From JAIBAC01 sp046331095 (GTDB lineage Bacteria > Actinomycetota > Acidimicrobiia > UBA2766), in contig JAXLRM010000004.1 in NCBI GenBank assembly GCA_046331095.1, positions 744,001 to 808,000 of the forward strand: 64,000 bases of DNA, read 5' to 3'. Made by a program: the position numbers and the translations under genes. How positions within the stretch are numbered: position 1 is the stretch's first letter; each line of letters begins with the position of its first letter. Positions 54,976-63,958 of this stretch are shown piece after piece. The notes below the pieces were generated by a model. That model did no database searches and was not told the DNA's origin. It saw only the letters and a program-made list of their open reading frames with translations.

Positions 54976-55912
54976 GGAGCCAGAGGCGACGATCGCCCGT
55001 CCGCTCTCGGACAAGTCGGGCGACAGGCTCGAACGCCGCTGCCTCGCTCTGTCGGAGCGCGGTCGACGTCAGCCGGAAGGGCTGCCACCCGGCTGCGACG
55101 AGCTCGTTCTGGCGCACGCGATCGTCGTCGAAAGTCCTGCGATCGCTGTGCCACGCGTAGCCGTCGAACTCGCAGAACACCAACTGCTCGACCCAGGCGA
55201 GATCGAGCAGGCGGCGGCGCCCACCGATCTCCACCGGGTGGTTGGGCACAGGATCGGGGAGCCCGCGGCGACGGGACATCCGCAACAGCAGCGCTTCCCA
55301 GGCATTGCGGGCCTCCTCGAGATCCGGGTGGCGATCGGCGATTACGCGGAGCACACGACCGCAGCCGTTGCGTCGCGGGGCGCGCAGCTCCCGCGCACGA
55401 CGCTCGAGCCGTACCGGGTCGACCACCCGGGAGGTCACGCCGCGATCGCAGATGCGCTCCAACGCGTCGGTCCCGACCCGGCCGCCGATGTGAAGCACCG
55501 TCCTCTCCGGCGTGAGCGCCGGAATCACGCCCACCGACGTGAGGTCGACCGGATCGAGTCGATCGGTGACCGAGACGACGCCGGTGTGACGGTCTGACCA
55601 CGCGTTGCGGCCGATGATCACCTCCGGCTCGTCCGGTGAGCACTCGACGAGGCCGTACATGTACGCGCTGCTGAAGCCCGCGGCATGGCCACCGGTGTGG
55701 AGGATGTGGGCCATCAGCAGTTCCTCGGTCGTCGGCGGCCCGGCCGCAGCCACCCGGTAGACCCGCGGGCGGACCTCGATCCAGGCACCGGACGTGACCA
55801 GGCGGCGGATCCGGCTGCGGGTGAAGCCGGCGGCAAGCGCCTGTCCGAGGGTGAACGTCCTGTGCTGACGGTTCGCCACAGCGGCGAGCCGGCTCTCGGA
55901 TGATGGACACAT
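54953..55912 (-). CDS. AbiEi-like/DUF559-domain protein
   Basis: 319 aa from ATG 55912. Residues about 10-90 read as an AbiEi-type winged helix (HRTFTLGQALAAGFTRSRIRRLVTSGAW, YRVAAAGPPTTEELLMA). Residues about 220-310 are a DUF559/Vsr-like fold: LVFCEFDGYAWHSDRRTFDDDRVRQNELVAAGWQPFRLTS, with Asp/His/Glu positions like the endonuclease active site. This layout is common in actinobacteria and its role is unknown. The last codons (PLQTRAG) and stop come from the repeat array at 54953-54975, and a second array lies upstream. Confidence 0.8.
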   Translation of the reverse strand: MCPSSESRLAAVANRQHRTFTLGQALAAGFTRSRIRRLVTSGAWIEVRPRVYRVAAAGPPTTEELLMAHILHTGGHAAGFSSAYMYGLVECSPDEPEVIIGRNAWSDRHTGVVSVTDRLDPVDLTSVGVIPALTPERTVLHIGGRVGTDALERICDRGVTSRVVDPVRLERRARELRAPRRNGCGRVLRVIADRHPDLEEARNAWEALLLRMSRRRGLPDPVPNHPVEIGGRRRLLDLAWVEQLVFCEFDGYAWHSDRRTFDDDRVRQNELVAAGWQPFRLTSTALRQSEAAAFEPVARLVRERTGDRRLWLPLQTRAG

Positions 55913-56049
55913 GGCAGCAACCCTTCGACACGGAACGGACGGGCAGGGAAGCGGTCCTCGACACCCGGGGAAGGGCGCAGCCGTTTCGGCCACGTCCGGA
56001 TCATCCCACGCCGGTGTGACAAGTTCCGCCGGTGGCCCGACCCGTGTCG

Positions 56050-56205
56050 TCGCTGGGCCGTCCTGCCCGCGTTTGGAGACGGCCGACCTGTAAACGCGGG
56101 TGGTTTGTTGCGCTGGCGGGTCGTCCTGCCCGCGTTTGGAGACGGCCGACCTGTAAACGCGGGTGGTCTGTTGCGCTGGCGGGCCGTCCTGCCCGCGTTT
56201 GGGAG
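56050..56205. repeat. AAACGCGGG/CCCGCGTTT repeat array, site 4 (63-nt period)
   Basis: CCTGCCCGCGTTTGG begins at 56062, 56125 and 56188 (period 63), each followed by AGACGGCCGACCTGTAAACGC in the first two. Lies upstream of the DUF559 gene and ahead of the GMC operon. Confidence 0.85.
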
Positions 56206-56291
56206 GGGTGCGGGGCCGGGGGGCGGGGTCGGGGCGGGCGCCGGCAGGCGGTGGTGGGCATCGGGTCCGGCAGGTATCCGCGCCACGCTCG

Positions 56292-56313
56292 TCGTACAAG
56301 GATCCTTGTACGA
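56292..56313. promoter_or_regulatory. 22-bp perfect palindrome (half-site TCGTACAAGGA)
   Basis: TCGTACAAGGA followed directly by its exact reverse complement, 31 nt before the start codon of the GMC operon. Size and perfection suit a dimeric repressor of TetR or similar type. No T-run follows, so it is less like a terminator. Confidence 0.7.
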
Positions 56314-56344
56314 GACAACCCCGGCCGAGGAGGGGCGAGGAGCG

Positions 56345-57103
56345 ATGGGGGGCGATGCGGGTCGGGTCCGAAGGCGCACCTTCCTGCGCGGGAGCCGCGA
56401 CCTGGCACTTCTGACGATGGTGCCCGCACCCGTGGTGTCGGCGTTCGTGTCGGGAGCGGAGCAGGCCGAGCCGGCCGCAGCAGCCGAGCGTGACGGGTAC
56501 TTCCTAACCGCGGCCGAGCTCGAGACGCTGACCGCGGTGTGCGACCGCTTCATCCCGGGCCAGCCCGAGGACCCCGATCCCGGCGCGGTGCAGGCGGGAG
56601 TCCCGAACTACATCGACCTGTTCCTGGGCGCGTTCCTCGCCGGCGGTACCCCGCGCATCTGGGCAGGCGGGCCGTTCAGCGACAGGGCCGGCGCCCCCCA
56701 CAACGACTTCGCCGACTTCCTGGAGCTCGACGAGCTCGAGGAGCTCGCGTGGCGCACCCGCATCGAGGGGTCCTTGGGCATACCCGAGCGGGAATGGGGC
56801 GGTCCCGTCGAGGGACTGCAGGAGAAGTACCGCAAGGGACTCGCCGAACTCGACAGCCTCGCCCGTGCCCGCGGGGGCCGGCGCTTCCACCAACTGCCCA
56901 AGTGGTTCCAGGACGTCCTGGTCACGTTCCCGCAGTGGGGCACGGGTCCCTTCTTGGACCTCGTGTGGGAGCACTGCATCGAGGGCATGTACGGCGCGCC
57001 CGAGTACGGCGGCAACCACGATCTCGCCGGCTGGGAGTACACGCAGTGGCCCGGGGACAGTCAGCCCCGTGGCTACACCGACGAGGAGGTCTCCGGCCCG
57101 TGA
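56345..57103 (+). CDS. gluconate 2-dehydrogenase subunit 3-like protein, Tat leader
   Basis: 252 aa from ATG 56345 (AGGAG nearby). RRRTFLRGSRDLALLTM is a twin-arginine-like leader. The body matches the small subunit that accompanies membrane GMC dehydrogenases: LTAAELETLTAVCDRFIPGQ, NYIDLFLGAFL, FLDLVWEHCIEGMYGAPEYGGN and WPGDSQPRGYTDEE. It escorts the flavoprotein subunit through Tat export in known systems. The following GMC gene overlaps its stop. Confidence 0.88.
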   Translation: MGGDAGRVRRRTFLRGSRDLALLTMVPAPVVSAFVSGAEQAEPAAAAERDGYFLTAAELETLTAVCDRFIPGQPEDPDPGAVQAGVPNYIDLFLGAFLAGGTPRIWAGGPFSDRAGAPHNDFADFLELDELEELAWRTRIEGSLGIPEREWGGPVEGLQEKYRKGLAELDSLARARGGRRFHQLPKWFQDVLVTFPQWGTGPFLDLVWEHCIEGMYGAPEYGGNHDLAGWEYTQWPGDSQPRGYTDEEVSGP

Positions 57104-58800
57104 CCTCGCACGCGGTGGTGATCGGCTCCGGGGCGGGCGGTTCGGTCGCGGCGTGGGTGCTGGCCGAGGCGGGCTGGGACGTGACGATCCTCGAGAAGGG
57201 ACGCAACCGCTTCCGCGGGCTCGGCGATCCCCTCGGTATCGGTCCACCCCGCTTCGGCGGGGACGAGGTCGGGGCGAACCGGTTCACGCCGGGCAACCCA
57301 CGCACGGGGCGGACCCAGGCCGAAGCCGCGGCGGGCGTGGCTCGCAGCCACGTCGGCGCCCTCAACAACCTGCCCGTCACAGTCGGGGGCGGTACGACGT
57401 ACTGGGGCGCGTCGGTCCCGCGCTTCTGGGACATCGACTTCCGGATGGCATCGACCTACGGCCCGGTGCCCGACGCCCAAGTCGCCGACTGGCCGTTCGG
57501 CTACGACGACCTCGTGCCTTACTACGACGTCGTCGAGGACCTCATCGGCACGGCGGGAAGCTTGGCGGCAACTCCGGACTTCGTGCTCGCGCACATGCCA
57601 CGGGGCGAGTACCCGCAGCCTCCCGGGCCCCCCACGTACGCAGCGCGCGTTTTCGCGACCGGCGCCGCCAAGCTCGGTTTCCACACCCATCCCATGCCGG
57701 GCGCGATCAACAGCGTTCCCCACGACGGTCGGCCTGCCTGCAACAACTGCGGCTTCTGCAACGCGTTCGGCTGCCCGATCCACGCCCGTGGGGGAGCTGC
57801 CGTCACGTTCCTGCACAGCGCCCTGCTGGCGGGCGCCGAACTGCGCACCCGGGCCTGTGTCACCGGCGTCCGGACCCAGGGCGGCAGGGCCGTGGCGGTC
57901 GACTACCTCGAGGGGCTGGGCCCGGATTCCGTCAGCGTCGAAGCCGACGTCGTCGTCCTGGCCGCGTCCCCGATCGAATCGACCCGGATCGCACAGCTGT
58001 CGGGCATTTCTCCCGAGAACGACCTGTTGGGCCGCCACCTCTGCTTCCACTCGTCGAGCTACGGGGCAGGGGTCCTGGACCACAGGGTCCACACCTACAA
58101 GGGAAGAGCGTCGGTCGACACGATGATGGACGCCGCGGTCCCCGACACGAAGTCGGGGAAGCTCTTCGGGCTGCCCTACATCAGGGGCGGTGTGGTCGAG
58201 ATCGGCGCCGGTCAGTTCCTGATCGACGAGGCGCGATCCTACGACACCTTCCCGTTCACGCGGGGGCGGCGCCACAAGGACCTGATGCGTGCGTCGACCC
58301 TGCGGGACCGCCTCGTGGGCGCTCAGATGCTGGGGGAGGACCTTGCCCAGGCGGCGAACCGAGTCGACCTCGACCCGCGGGTGAAGGACATCTACGGGCT
58401 TCCGGTGCCAAGGATCACGTACTCGCTGCATCGCCACGACCGCATCGCGTCTTGGTACTGGGCCGCGAGGATCGCGCAGACATGTCGCGCCGCCGGGTGC
58501 GCGCAGGCCTACTTCCTACCCGACGGGCTCGGGATCCGCAGCGACGGACCCGTGTCGCCGACCCGCCACATTTCCGGCACGATGCGGATGGGGGCCGATG
58601 CGGACACGTCGGTGACCGACCAATTCGGGCGGATGCACGACATCGGCAACCTCGTCGTGTGCGACGGTTCGGTCTTCCCGACCTCGGGCGCGTTCAACCC
58701 GACCAACACGATCATGGCCGTGGCGATGCGGAGCGCAACGGCGCTCGCGCACGGCGAGGACCAGGCGAGCCGAGGCCCCGTCACCGGGATTGCAGCATGA
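57100..58800 (+). CDS. GMC-family FAD oxidoreductase, copy 1
   Basis: 566 aa from GTG 57100, overlapping the previous stop, with GAGGAGG upstream. VVIGSGAGGSVAAWVLAEAGW (4-24) is the FAD fold. CNNCGFCNAFGC (Cys214/217/220/225) is a Cys cluster as in Fe-S-containing GMC dehydrogenases. The C-terminal RHISGTMRMG and GAFNPTNTIMAVAMR carry the GMC active-site His and FAD contact. Probably a dehydrogenase for a polyol, sugar or steroid alcohol, exported with subunit 3. Substrate unknown. Confidence 0.9.
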   Translation: MTSHAVVIGSGAGGSVAAWVLAEAGWDVTILEKGRNRFRGLGDPLGIGPPRFGGDEVGANRFTPGNPRTGRTQAEAAAGVARSHVGALNNLPVTVGGGTTYWGASVPRFWDIDFRMASTYGPVPDAQVADWPFGYDDLVPYYDVVEDLIGTAGSLAATPDFVLAHMPRGEYPQPPGPPTYAARVFATGAAKLGFHTHPMPGAINSVPHDGRPACNNCGFCNAFGCPIHARGGAAVTFLHSALLAGAELRTRACVTGVRTQGGRAVAVDYLEGLGPDSVSVEADVVVLAASPIESTRIAQLSGISPENDLLGRHLCFHSSSYGAGVLDHRVHTYKGRASVDTMMDAAVPDTKSGKLFGLPYIRGGVVEIGAGQFLIDEARSYDTFPFTRGRRHKDLMRASTLRDRLVGAQMLGEDLAQAANRVDLDPRVKDIYGLPVPRITYSLHRHDRIASWYWAARIAQTCRAAGCAQAYFLPDGLGIRSDGPVSPTRHISGTMRMGADADTSVTDQFGRMHDIGNLVVCDGSVFPTSGAFNPTNTIMAVAMRSATALAHGEDQASRGPVTGIAA

Positions 58801-60497
58801 CCGCGCATGCGGTCGTGATCGGTTCGGGAGCGGGCGGTTCGGTCGCGGCGTGGGTGCTGGCCGAGGCGGGCTGGGACGTGACGATCCTCGAGAAGGGACG
58901 CAATCGTTTCCGCGGGCTCGGCGACCCTTCCGGTCTCGGTCCGCCCCGCTTCGGCGGGGACGAGGTGGGAGGGGACCGGTTCACGCCGGGCAACCCGCGC
59001 ACGGGCCGGACCCAGGCCGAGGCCGCGGCGGGCGTGGCCCGCAGCCACGTCGGTGCTCTGAACAACCTCCCCCAGACCGTCGGTGGGGGAACGGTGCACT
59101 GGGACGCCAAGGTCCCGCGCTTCTGGGACATCGACTTCCGCATGCGATCGGAGTTCGGACCCGTCCCGGGCGCCGAGGTCGCGGACTGGCCGTTCGCCTA
59201 CGACGATCTCGTCCCCTACTACGACCGTGTCGAGGACGTCCTCGGTGTTGCCGGCGACGCCGACGCGCTGCCTGATTTCGTGACTGCACATGCGCCGCGG
59301 GGCCCGTACCAGATGTCCCCAGGCCCTCCGATGTACGGCGCCTCCGTGTTCGTGCGGGGAGCAGAGGCACTCGGCTACGAGCCGTTCCCCTTCGCGATGG
59401 CCCAGAACACCGTCGAGCGCGACGGCCGGCCGCCGTGCAACAACTGCGGTTTCTGCTCCCACTTCGGCTGCACGATCCACGCCCGTGCAGGCGCGGCGGT
59501 CTCGTTCCTGCATCGCGCGCTGCTTGCCGGCGCGCAGTTGCGGACCCGGGCCAGCGTCACGCGGATCGTCACCGAGTCCGGGCGCGCCGTCGCCGTGGCG
59601 TTCAGAGACGGTCTCGGCCCCGAGGAGACGGTCGAGGCCGACGTCGTGATCCTCGCGGCGTCCGCCGTCGAGTCGGCTCGCCTCGCCCTGCTGTCGGGTA
59701 TCGGCGACTCCGCCGGCACCGGCGACCTCGTGGGCAGGCACCTGTGCTTTCACACCGAGACGTTCGCCGCGGGTCGGATGTCGCAACGACTACACGCGTA
59801 CCGCGGCCGGTCCGGCAGCCACTGCATGATGGAGCCGGCGGTCCCGGACAGGTCCGTCGCGCGCTGGTTCGGGCTGCCCTACATGCGAGGCGGGGTGGTC
59901 GAGATCGGCGGTGCGCCGATGCTGGTGGAGGAGGCCGGGATCTACGGCGGGTTCCCCTTCGGTCGGGGACGCAAGCACAAGGACATGATGCGCTCCTCCC
60001 CGTTCCGGGACCACCTCTGCTCGGTGCAGATGATCGCCGAGGACCTGTCCCAGCGCGGGAACGCCGTCGACCTCGATCCGCGGGTGAAGGACATCTACGG
60101 GCTTCCGGTGCCGCGGATCACCTACACGCTGCACCGCCACGAGATCCTCGCAGGCTGGTACTGGGGGGCGAAGCTGGCGGCGTGCCTCCGTGCCGCGGGA
60201 GCTTTCTCGACCTACTTCGTGCCACCGGCGCTGCACTCCCTCACGGGAGGTAACCCGATCGCCGCCGAGACCCGCCACATCTCCGGCACGTTGCGGATGG
60301 GCACCGATCCGGCCTCGTCGGTGACCGACCCCTTCGGACGCATGCATGACGTGGCCAACGTCGTGGTCTGCGACGGTTCGACCTTCCCGAGCTCCGGGGC
60401 GTTCAATCCGACCCTCACGATCATGTCGGTCTCGCTCCGGAACGCGACCGCTCTGGCGCACGGGGAGGACACCGCCCGGACCGGTCCGGTCACCTGA
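58797..60497 (+). CDS. GMC-family FAD oxidoreductase, copy 2 (tandem paralogue)
   Basis: 566 aa, exactly the same length as copy 1, starting inside its stop (ATGA). The first 90 or so residues differ at only a few positions and long DNA stretches are identical; the middle and substrate-facing parts differ more (GASVFVRGAEALGYEPFPF, FAAGRMSQRLHAYRG). Cys cluster CNNCGFCSHFGC and RHISGTLRMG are kept. Arose by tandem duplication, probably with later gene conversion at the 5' end. A different substrate is possible. Confidence 0.9.
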   Translation: MTAHAVVIGSGAGGSVAAWVLAEAGWDVTILEKGRNRFRGLGDPSGLGPPRFGGDEVGGDRFTPGNPRTGRTQAEAAAGVARSHVGALNNLPQTVGGGTVHWDAKVPRFWDIDFRMRSEFGPVPGAEVADWPFAYDDLVPYYDRVEDVLGVAGDADALPDFVTAHAPRGPYQMSPGPPMYGASVFVRGAEALGYEPFPFAMAQNTVERDGRPPCNNCGFCSHFGCTIHARAGAAVSFLHRALLAGAQLRTRASVTRIVTESGRAVAVAFRDGLGPEETVEADVVILAASAVESARLALLSGIGDSAGTGDLVGRHLCFHTETFAAGRMSQRLHAYRGRSGSHCMMEPAVPDRSVARWFGLPYMRGGVVEIGGAPMLVEEAGIYGGFPFGRGRKHKDMMRSSPFRDHLCSVQMIAEDLSQRGNAVDLDPRVKDIYGLPVPRITYTLHRHEILAGWYWGAKLAACLRAAGAFSTYFVPPALHSLTGGNPIAAETRHISGTLRMGTDPASSVTDPFGRMHDVANVVVCDGSTFPSSGAFNPTLTIMSVSLRNATALAHGEDTARTGPVT

Positions 60498-60570
60498 GCC
60501 GCAAACGCGGGTGGTGTGTCGTGCTGGCGGGCCGTCCTGCCCGCGTTTGGTCCTGCCCGCGTTTGGTGGG
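60498..60570. repeat. AAACGCGGG/CCCGCGTTT repeat, site 5 (single unit plus a duplicated end)
   Basis: One unit CAAACGCGGGTGGTGTGTCG then GCTGGCGGGCCGTCCTGCCCGCG, with its right end copied again (GTCCTGCCCGCGTTTGG twice in tandem). Follows the second GMC stop directly. Confidence 0.8.
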
Positions 60571-60582
60571 GGGCGGCGCCGC

Positions 60583-60588
60583 TACGCT
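60583..60588 (+). promoter_or_regulatory. -10 hexamer TACGCT
   Basis: TACGCT ends 8 nt before ATG 60597 and no ribosome site is seen, so the acetyltransferase gene is probably leaderless. Confidence 0.4.
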
Positions 60589-60596
60589 GGCCGCCG

Positions 60597-61580
60597 ATGC
60601 GCGACCTCGCCGACGACCCCGAGCGTGACTTCTACCTGTCGAGCTTCGAGGGCCGGGTGGTGGTGCTCGCCGCGGTCGAACGCGCCAGCGGGGACGAGTG
60701 CCGGGCCGTGGGCGCCGAGCTGGCCGCCGCGGGAGCACAGGTCGTCGTCGTGGTTCGGGGCGAGGACGATCCGGCCGTGGACCCGGCACGGATCGTCGCC
60801 ACCTGGCACGCGCTCGGAGCCGGCCCGGTCACGCTCGTGTCGCGGGACGTGGTGGCGACGGCCGGCGAGGTCGCCTCGGCCGCCCGCGCACACAAGCTCG
60901 TCGTCGTGGATGCGGACCTCGTCGTGCGGGATCCCGCCGGAACCCGACGCAGCTTCGTGGACGTGGCCCGGGCGGGCCTGCCGGCACGCCTCCAGGCGGT
61001 CGCGCGGCCGCTCTACGAAGGGGTCGAGGGCCTGAACGTCGTCGGACACGGAGACCTCGACCGCGAACTGTTCACTTACGACGGCGCCGGCACGCTGATG
61101 ACCATGGGCGACTACGGCGAGGTGCGCCGCCTCGGGTTCGCTGACTACGCGGCCGTCGCCGACCTCCTGCGCCGTGGCGTCGACCTCGGGTATCTGCGAC
61201 CCCGGAGCGACGACGAGCTCGAGTCCCTCCTGCCGCGGGCGCTCGGCTTCTTCGCCGCCGGCGACGAGCCCGCCGGTGTCGTCGCCCTCGCCGACGCGGC
61301 CTACGGCGGTTCCGGCCTGGGCGAACTCGAGGCGCTCTTCACGATCAGCCGCTTCCACGGTGAAGGCGTCGGGCGCCGTCTCGTCGAGGCCCTCGACGAC
61401 CTGGCGGCCGGACGCGGCCTCCGGGGCCTGTTCGCCGTCACCTCGAGCAGGGACGCCGCCGAGTTCTTCAACTCGTGCGGCTACGTCGAGGTCGACGCCG
61501 GGGAGCTGCCCGCTGCCAAGTGGGGCGGGTACCCGCCCGAACGCCGCGCCCGGGTGCTCTGCCTGCGGCGCGACCTCTGA
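60597..61580 (+). CDS. N-acetylglutamate synthase-like GNAT protein
   Basis: 327 aa from ATG 60597. Residues 1-160 resemble a reduced amino-acid-kinase-like domain (GRVVVLAAVERASGDECRAVGAELAAAG, KLVVVDADLVVRDPAGTRRSF). Residues about 170-327 are a GNAT domain: LGELEALFTISRFHGEGVGRRLVEALDDLAA, GLRGLFAVTSSRDAAEFFNSCGY, ending YPPERRARVLCLRRDL. This order recalls bacterial ArgA, but no other arg genes are near. May acetylate glutamate or another amino acid. The next gene is an aminoacyl-lipid synthase. Confidence 0.7.
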   Translation: MRDLADDPERDFYLSSFEGRVVVLAAVERASGDECRAVGAELAAAGAQVVVVVRGEDDPAVDPARIVATWHALGAGPVTLVSRDVVATAGEVASAARAHKLVVVDADLVVRDPAGTRRSFVDVARAGLPARLQAVARPLYEGVEGLNVVGHGDLDRELFTYDGAGTLMTMGDYGEVRRLGFADYAAVADLLRRGVDLGYLRPRSDDELESLLPRALGFFAAGDEPAGVVALADAAYGGSGLGELEALFTISRFHGEGVGRRLVEALDDLAAGRGLRGLFAVTSSRDAAEFFNSCGYVEVDAGELPAAKWGGYPPERRARVLCLRRDL

Positions 61581-61685
61581 CCGGAAACGGCACCGGTGCC
61601 ACAGATCGCTCCGGTGGAGTTGTAGCCTGCCATCGCGAAGGGCGTCCCGGTCGCGCCGAATGCCGGCACCGGCGCCCTCTCGAAC

Positions 61686-63443
61686 ATGCGACGAGTATCT
61701 ACGCGCATCACCCGTGCCGTGCCGCCGGCCAAGGTCGCCAGCGTCCTGGCGGTCGCGACGTTCACGCTGGCGGCCGTGAACCTGATCGCGGTGGTGCCGT
61801 TGCGGTGGGCGCCCCACGTCCTGGTCAGCCCGACCTCGGTGGAACGCAACCACGACGGCCGCGTCGCGTTGCTCCTCGTCGGGATCGGCCTCGTCTTCCT
61901 CGCGAACCAGCTTCGCAAGCAGAAGCGGCGGGCATGGCAGGTCGCGGTGGTGCTCGCCGCGATCGCGGCACTCGTACACCTCCTCAGACCCCACGACCAC
62001 GTCGCCACGGCCGTGTCCCTGACGGTCTTCGCCGGCCTGCTCGCCGCGCGCCGCACCTTCGACGTCGCCGGCGACCGCCTCTCGGTCGGCAGGTGCGTCC
62101 GCGTCGGATCCATGTACTTCGGGGCTGTGGTGGTCTACGGCCTCGTCATGCTCTGGGTGATGCGCAACAACCTCGACCCCGACCCGACGTTCACGGGCAT
62201 GTTGCGCACCGTGATCTCGGGCCTCGTCGGCGCCGACGGGGCCTACGAGTACTCGCGTTCGTTCTGGCCGGCCCTGTTCGAGCTGTCCCTGGTCCTGCTC
62301 GGAACCGCCGGCGGGGTGATCGTCGCGGTCATGCTGTTCCGCCCTTACGTCCATCGCCACCGCCACGACCCCGGCGCCTACGCCCGCGCCCGCGACCTGG
62401 TGGAGCGTTTCGGCGACGGCACGCTCAGCTACTTCGCACTGCGTGACGGCAAGACCCACTTCTTCTCGAGCGACGGGCGCGCCATGATCGCCTACTGCTA
62501 TCGCGGCGGGTACGCGCTGGCATCGGGCGACCCCGTCGGCCATCGGGACTCGATAGCGCTGGTGGTCGACGAGTTCCTCGCCATGTGCGCCGAGCACGGC
62601 TGGGGAGTCGCGGTCCTTGCTGCCCGCGAGCAGGACGCGGAGATGTACGCGAGCCGGGGGCTGCACGCCTACTACCTCGGCGACGAGGCCATCGTGGACT
62701 GCGAGCGCTTCACCCTCGTGGGCAGGCAGATCCGCAAGGTGCGCCAGTCGGTACACCGCCTCGAGAAGGCCGGATACACCTTCGAGATCATCGACGCGGC
62801 GCGTGCCGCGAACCTGAGCTCCGACTTCGCACGTGTCACGCGCAAGTGGCAGGGCAAGGCACCCGACCGCGGCTTCACGATGGCGCTCGGTCGCTTCGCC
62901 GGCGCGGACGACGGCGGGTGCCTGGTGGCCGTCGCACGCGATGACGGCGGCGTCGCACGTGGCTTCCTGCACCTCGTGCCCTTCGGCGGTGACAGTCCCG
63001 GGTACTCGCTGGACGCGATGCGACGCGATCCCGATTCGCCCAACGGACTCATGGAGTACATGGTCGTCGAGTGCATCAACGACCTGCGAGCAAGGGGCGC
63101 CTCACGCCTGTCGTTGAACTTCGCCGCGTTCGCGCGCCTGCTCCACGCGGACGCGGACCTGAGCGCGTTCCAGCGGCTTCAGAGGTGGGTGGTCCTGCGG
63201 TTCAACCCGTACTTCCAGATCGAGTCGCTGTACGCGTTCAATCGCAAGTTCCTGCCCGAGTGGCAGTCACGCTGCGTCTACTACGACGACAGGTGGAACG
63301 CCGTGCGTGTGGGGGTCCTCTACGGCGAGGTCGAGACACTGGTCCACATACCCCCGTTGCGGCGTCTCGTGACCCCGTCGGTCCCTCGGGGGCGTGCCTC
63401 GCGTCGCCGCGCGGCCCACGGTCTCGCGGCCGGGGCGGACTGA
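61686..63443 (+). CDS. MprF/LysX-type phosphatidylglycerol lysyltransferase (DUF2156)
   Basis: 585 aa. Residues about 15-230 hold six or so membrane spans; about 240-560 are the tandem GNAT-like DUF2156 domain: YFALRDGKTHFFSSDGRAMIAYCYRGGYALASGDPVG, AAREQDAEMYASRGLHAYYLGDEAIVDCE, QIRKVRQSVHRLEKAGY, GLMEYMVVECINDLRARGASRLSLNFA and FNPYFQIESLYAFNRKFLPEWQSRCVYY. These match LPG synthases, which move lysine (or another aminoacyl group) from tRNA to phosphatidylglycerol. It lacks the lysyl-tRNA synthetase half of LysX. Alters membrane charge. TAGCCT at 61623 suggests a 57-nt leader. Confidence 0.9.
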   Translation: MRRVSTRITRAVPPAKVASVLAVATFTLAAVNLIAVVPLRWAPHVLVSPTSVERNHDGRVALLLVGIGLVFLANQLRKQKRRAWQVAVVLAAIAALVHLLRPHDHVATAVSLTVFAGLLAARRTFDVAGDRLSVGRCVRVGSMYFGAVVVYGLVMLWVMRNNLDPDPTFTGMLRTVISGLVGADGAYEYSRSFWPALFELSLVLLGTAGGVIVAVMLFRPYVHRHRHDPGAYARARDLVERFGDGTLSYFALRDGKTHFFSSDGRAMIAYCYRGGYALASGDPVGHRDSIALVVDEFLAMCAEHGWGVAVLAAREQDAEMYASRGLHAYYLGDEAIVDCERFTLVGRQIRKVRQSVHRLEKAGYTFEIIDAARAANLSSDFARVTRKWQGKAPDRGFTMALGRFAGADDGGCLVAVARDDGGVARGFLHLVPFGGDSPGYSLDAMRRDPDSPNGLMEYMVVECINDLRARGASRLSLNFAAFARLLHADADLSAFQRLQRWVVLRFNPYFQIESLYAFNRKFLPEWQSRCVYYDDRWNAVRVGVLYGEVETLVHIPPLRRLVTPSVPRGRASRRRAAHGLAAGAD

Positions 63444-63550
63444 CCGCGAGCAGCGGCTGCCGGGCGCCGCGGCTTTCTGTCACAGGCGATCCGTAACGTG
63501 GGTTCCGAGAGGGGATCCACCACGGTCTCCGTGACGGAAGAAGGTGCGAG

Positions 63551-63772
63551 ATGTACGCCACCGACGGCGGTTGCTCGACGATCGTGGACTGCGACCACTG
63601 CCCTGTCACCGGTACCGGCTGCGGTGACTGCCCGGTGGCGTTCCTGTTCGGGCGCGAGCCCGACGACGCGGTCGTCTACGACCACGCGACCGAGCGCGCC
63701 CTCCGGTTGCTGCGCGAAGGCGGCCTGCTCGACGAGGCCGGCGATCCCCGCCGGGTCACCGTCGCCGGTTGA
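63551..63772 (+). CDS. small Cys-rich hypothetical protein
   Basis: 73 aa from ATG 63551 with GAAGG upstream. Cysteines at 8, 14, 17, 24 and 27 (STIVDCDHCPVTGTGCGDCPVAF) could bind a metal or Fe-S cluster, followed by a helical VVYDHATERALRLLREGGLLD tail. No leader. Proteins of this pattern occur in actinobacteria but I know of no function. About 186 nt without features follow. Confidence 0.75.
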   Translation: MYATDGGCSTIVDCDHCPVTGTGCGDCPVAFLFGREPDDAVVYDHATERALRLLREGGLLDEAGDPRRVTVAG

Positions 63773-63958
63773 TCGACTCCGAGGCGGCCGCACCCTGGGG
63801 CTTGGGGGCAAGCCGCGCTGAAGGGGCCAGGACCGCGAGCAGCTAGGCTTCGCCCACGTCGAGAGCTCGCCGCGTCGCGGTCGCCGGAGCCTATGCCCGA
63901 GTGCCGCCTGACGCCGAGGTCGCCTTTGCGAGAGCACGAATGAAATCTGTGAGGCATC

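Noticed and set aside
54953..56299. 448-aa version of the DUF559 protein
   Set aside because: The first 129 residues are translated repeat array; ATG 55912 begins the conserved AbiEi-like part.
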